Position numbers and translations under genes: made by a program. A stretch of DNA of 64,000 bases from contig SRSI01000002.1 in assembly GCA_005656395.1 (NCBI GenBank), positions 310,001 through 374,000 on the forward strand. Direction: 5' to 3'. The DNA is from Strongyloides papillosus. Its lineage: Eukaryota; Nematoda; Chromadorea; Rhabditida; Strongyloididae. Positions within the stretch are counted from its first letter, which is position 1. Every line of letters starts with the position of its first letter. The notes under the pieces were generated by a model that searched no databases, had not been told where the DNA came from, and was given only the letters and a program-made list of their open reading frames with translations. Below are positions 60,763-64,000 of the stretch, piece after piece.

Positions 60763-61314
60763 CACATTGACTGCCGTGTGCATTACTGGGTATGCACGTC
60801 TTTGAATTTCTAGTTTTCTGTACAAGTAGTATGATTTTCGATTTTTTTCTGTTAGTAATTGTTAATAAGAAAAGTTTTATCAATGTTAATAGTATTTTCA
60901 GCTCTATTCCCATCTTTGTTGTTTTCCACCAGCACTTTTTAAGCTTAAATCCGGGTGGTATTGCAAATTTATCTTAAATCATACTATTTTTACGAATGAA
61001 AGAGATGATTCGGAATAAGGGCGAACATTGTTGAACAGTTATTTATTGCAGTTTTTTTGGAATAAAAGTTATTTCTAAATATGATAACAATAAATAAACA
61101 CATTTTGTAGATTGATCATTGGATTCACTGAAATGTGAAACTGAATTTCACCGCAACCAACACCCTAATTAAATTAAGTTCGACAATGAACGCCCTTATT
61201 CCGAACCATCTCCTTCGTTTATTAGCAGAAAAGAATCGAAAACCATACTACTCGTACAGAAAATTAGAAATTCAAAAACGTGCATACCCTGTAATGCACA
61301 CGGCAGTCAATGTG
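60763..61314. mobile_element. TTAA-flanked MITE, 552 bp, piggyBac-like
   Basis: Flanked by TTAA on both sides (60759-60762 and 61315-61318). The inverted ends start CACATTGACTGCCGTGTGCA and match for about 85 bases with a few changes. A second inverted pair lies inside (GATTCGGAATAAGGGCG at 61008-61024 and its complement near 61195), so the whole element can fold. A left-arm insert of about 150 bp lacks a partner. The frames inside do not encode a transposase. TTAA targets and ends of this type are typical of piggyBac-derived elements. Confidence 0.8.
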
Positions 61315-61318
61315 TTAA

Positions 61319-62348
61319 AAATAATCTGAACTAGATTTTTTAAGTTATTTTAATTTTACTGTAATTTATTAACATTTTAGCATATTTTACACTTATTAAT
61401 GTAGTAAATTTTAATTTTTTAAAACTTTTATTACGTAAAATTATGATCTGATGGTTTTTAAAGTAATTACGATTACATTGTATAAGTTATAAAACATAAA
61501 ATTATTGAATACTATTAAAATAACATTTTTTTACTAAATAAGATAATGTTATTTTTTACAATAGAAAAAAGTATTTAAACACTTTTTTATTGTTAATTGA
61601 CAAAAATATAATGAAAAACTTTAAATATTATGGTTTTATGGACAAATGAATATTCCCAATTATAAAAAAAAATTTTTAGCCATTTATCCTCTAAACCATA
61701 GTTAAGGAATATTAACTTTATACGATTATTAAGGTATTTATAGAAAATAACTAAAAAAAATGTTAATAAAAACAAGTTTTATTTAAGCTTGACATTTTTT
61801 TACTACAATATTATTCTAATAAATAAACCTTAAGTGTAGTATAAATTTTTACAATTTAATTAATAATTTATAAATTTTATGTTTTAAAAACTTATCTTAT
61901 GTAATTATAGACATTTCATAAATGATTAAGTAACTTTTTTTGTATGTAAAAACATTTTAAAAAGCCTTATTTAGTAATTTATATGGTTATTATTGAATAT
62001 AAAAAACAAATAACAGTTAAATTAAAATAACTCAAAAAGTCTAGTTCAGATTATTCTCAAAATTTGTAGTTATACAGAAAAGATGATAGGCTTTTGAATA
62101 ATATAGATGTCATAGCATAAAAAATAACCATAATTTAAAAAAAAAAATGTCATCAAAAAAAATTTTTTTCATATAAGACATTTTTAAAAAATAGAAATAT
62201 TATGAGAATCTACACCATTATTAAAAACACTTGGCAAATTTTCAAAAAAAAATATTGAAATTAAAAGATTAAATTTTTAGAAATAAAATTCTTTCTAAAG
62301 TAAAAGTGCAAATAAAATTTATTACACAGAAACATATCGCTGTGATAT
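61319..62348. other. Intergenic, nothing recognised
   Basis: AT-rich between the MITE and the second duplication copy. No ATG-started frame of interest. Confidence 0.4.
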
Positions 62349-64000
62349 ATATATATAGATCATAAAATTTCTTAATCATAACGGAAATGAAAAAAAATAA
62401 AAATGTAAACTTTTTAATTTTTACTATAATACACCCGATGTAATTGAAATAATATTTATTTGCTAGATGAGTGTGTATCCTCTCCTGTTTTTATATGCCC
62501 AGTCTATTGGCACCCAAAAAATTTTTCAATTTCCTTTTTATCATAATTTTTATCTCCTTCATTATTCTTACTTATATTTAAATTTTCTAATTTACATTCA
62601 ATTTTTAACTCAGCTTCCAACTCATCTAACGAAAAATTTCTGCCGATTTATCCTAAATTTTTCAAATTGAGAATCTCTCTCAACTGTCTCAATATCTCAT
62701 AGCGAATTCTATTATCTTTATCCTTTCTTGCAAAATGAACATTTTGCACAGAGACAATATTCTTAAGTTTCTTGAATGATTCTTCTACATTTTTTTTAAT
62801 TTAGCTTGAAGGTTATTAAAAAACTCAAGATTTTCCGAATCTATCTGCTCAATTCTTCTAACCAAATAAGTAAGCTTGGTACTATTTTCATCACTTTCAA
62901 TGATTCTTCTGACCAACTTCTTTTTTGTCCCTGACTCTTGAAGTTCAAAATCCTTATAAGTCTGAATTAATTTTGTTTTCAAGTTGTACTTGACCAATAA
63001 TTTGTATTCTTCTATTAAATTTTTTATATTCAAAAACACAATAAACAAAAATTTAATAATACAATTTTATTAAATATAAAATTATATACTGGGTACAATA
63101 TAAATAATATAACAATTACTAATAATAAACATATAGCGATTATTTATTTTATTCTCATTATTAGATTTATTATATAGATTTATTATTAAATTTATTTGTT
63201 CGTCCACTCTTTTAAAAATACTTCATTTTTTTTTATTGTTTCATTATCTGCTTATTTTCTTATTATCATCAACAAATTATAGATTACATACTATATTACT
63301 CTGGACGAACTAAAAAAATAAACTGTATAAAAATCGAAATAATGTTAAATTTTTACTCAGACAATTACCTGAACTACTAACTATCTTAACACATTGTTGA
63401 TCGCGTAACTAGATATTATCTACATTCAAAAAAAGTAAAAGCGCCAAAAGACTATATTAAACAACTTAAATAATTAATAGATTAATATTATTTTCTTCTT
63501 TAAAAAAAGTCGTAATTGTCAATGTGTTAATAATTAGAATATAAGTAATACTAAATACTAATAATAAATCGAATATAATAAAAATAATAATTAAAATTTT
63601 TATTATTTTATAAGGCTAAATAACTTTTTTTCTTTATTATAATGTTTTAAAAATAGATAAAAAATTAAATAACATTATTTGCTTTTCATATAAGAAATAA
63701 ACATTTGTTTTGTAAAAATATCTAAAGTGTAGAAATCTATTACATTAATTAGAATAACGATTTTATAGCAGAATCTATGACAAAAAGTTTTTGCCTCTTA
63801 GTTAAATAATAATATATTACCACATATATATGGTAAAGAACAATAAAGTTATTAATGCTTAATATGAAAAGATACTTTTATGTTCTTATGTACTCATATG
63901 ATATAATACAAAGTTAAAGTAAAAACAATAGTTCTACAACAAAATATGTTTTAAAATTATCTCTATCATTCCGATTTTAGTAGACACCTAGTATACGTTC
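62349..64000. repeat. Near-identical duplication, copy 2 (runs off window)
   Basis: Second copy of 54467-56117, cut by the end of the window. See the first copy for the comparison. Confidence 0.9.
62785..63011 (-). CDS. Terminal exon of second modular gene copy (partial)
   Basis: Identical at protein level to exon A (55128-54902): the same acceptor (TTTAATAG), phase 1 entry and TAG stop. Its upstream exons would lie beyond 64000. Since transcription runs right to left, this is the 3' end of a separate gene copy standing upstream of the first. Confidence 0.6.

Noticed and set aside
61593..61775. Signal-peptide-like frame upstream of the modular gene
   Set aside because: It starts at TTG, not ATG, and has no donor leading to exon D; composition is that of AT-rich noise.
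1..64000. CRISPR arrays, rRNA, standard tRNAs, bacterial operons
   Set aside because: No short regular direct repeats with spacers, no canonical tRNA cloverleaf and no prokaryotic gene arrangement were seen.

Overview
The window is AT-rich eukaryotic DNA. The genes have very short introns (mostly 40-60 bp) with GTAAGT-like donors and TTTTCAG-like acceptors, and several starts sit just behind an acceptor-like sequence, as expected of spliced-leader trans-splicing. A GOB-1-type trehalose-6-phosphate phosphatase, an SSP/MSP-domain sperm-type protein, a nematode-style 7TM receptor relic and compact genes on both strands point to a nematode; the extreme AT content suggests a Strongyloides/Rhabditophanes-like lineage, but the species is not determined. 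All names come from motif recognition by eye, and exon joins were checked by phase.

The left 46 kb is mostly single-copy and gene-bearing. In order: a receptor tyrosine kinase (-), USP39 (+), a leucine-rich unknown (+), a mariner-type MITE, a small three-exon gene (+), a GH19 chitinase-like protein (-), a ZIP zinc transporter (-), ZFAND1 (-) divergent from a PPR/LRPPRC-like protein (+), a small secreted protein (+), THUMPD1 (-), ZFPL1 (+), AMMECR1 (+), MTFP1 (-), an SDR joined to a TMEM254-like domain (+), a class 2 lipase (+), a double aromatic-amino-acid-decarboxylase protein (-), a tiny membrane protein (+), gob-1 (+) with an antisense MSP-domain gene inside an intron, DHFR (+), a decayed 7TM receptor (-) and a lysine-rich single-pass membrane protein (-). 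Most are housekeeping genes that do not form one pathway; there is no obvious operon.

The right 17 kb (about 47-64 kb) is different: almost no conserved genes, several foldback or tandem repeats, a hAT transposase relic, a TTAA-flanked MITE and a possible Pol III RNA/SINE. It also holds a minus-strand gene made of repeated phase 1-1 exons (94-98 codons, four-cysteine pattern, D-x-D-x-x-G loop) whose introns are also related to one another. The terminal exon of this gene and 1.65 kb around it reappear almost identically 7.88 kb further right, running off the window, so the gene itself appears to be tandemly duplicated. This exon array is the strongest candidate here for something undescribed. 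The SDR-TMEM254 fusion, the two-domain decarboxylase with a degenerate first half and the receptor kinase with two vWA-like ectodomains are the next most unusual.
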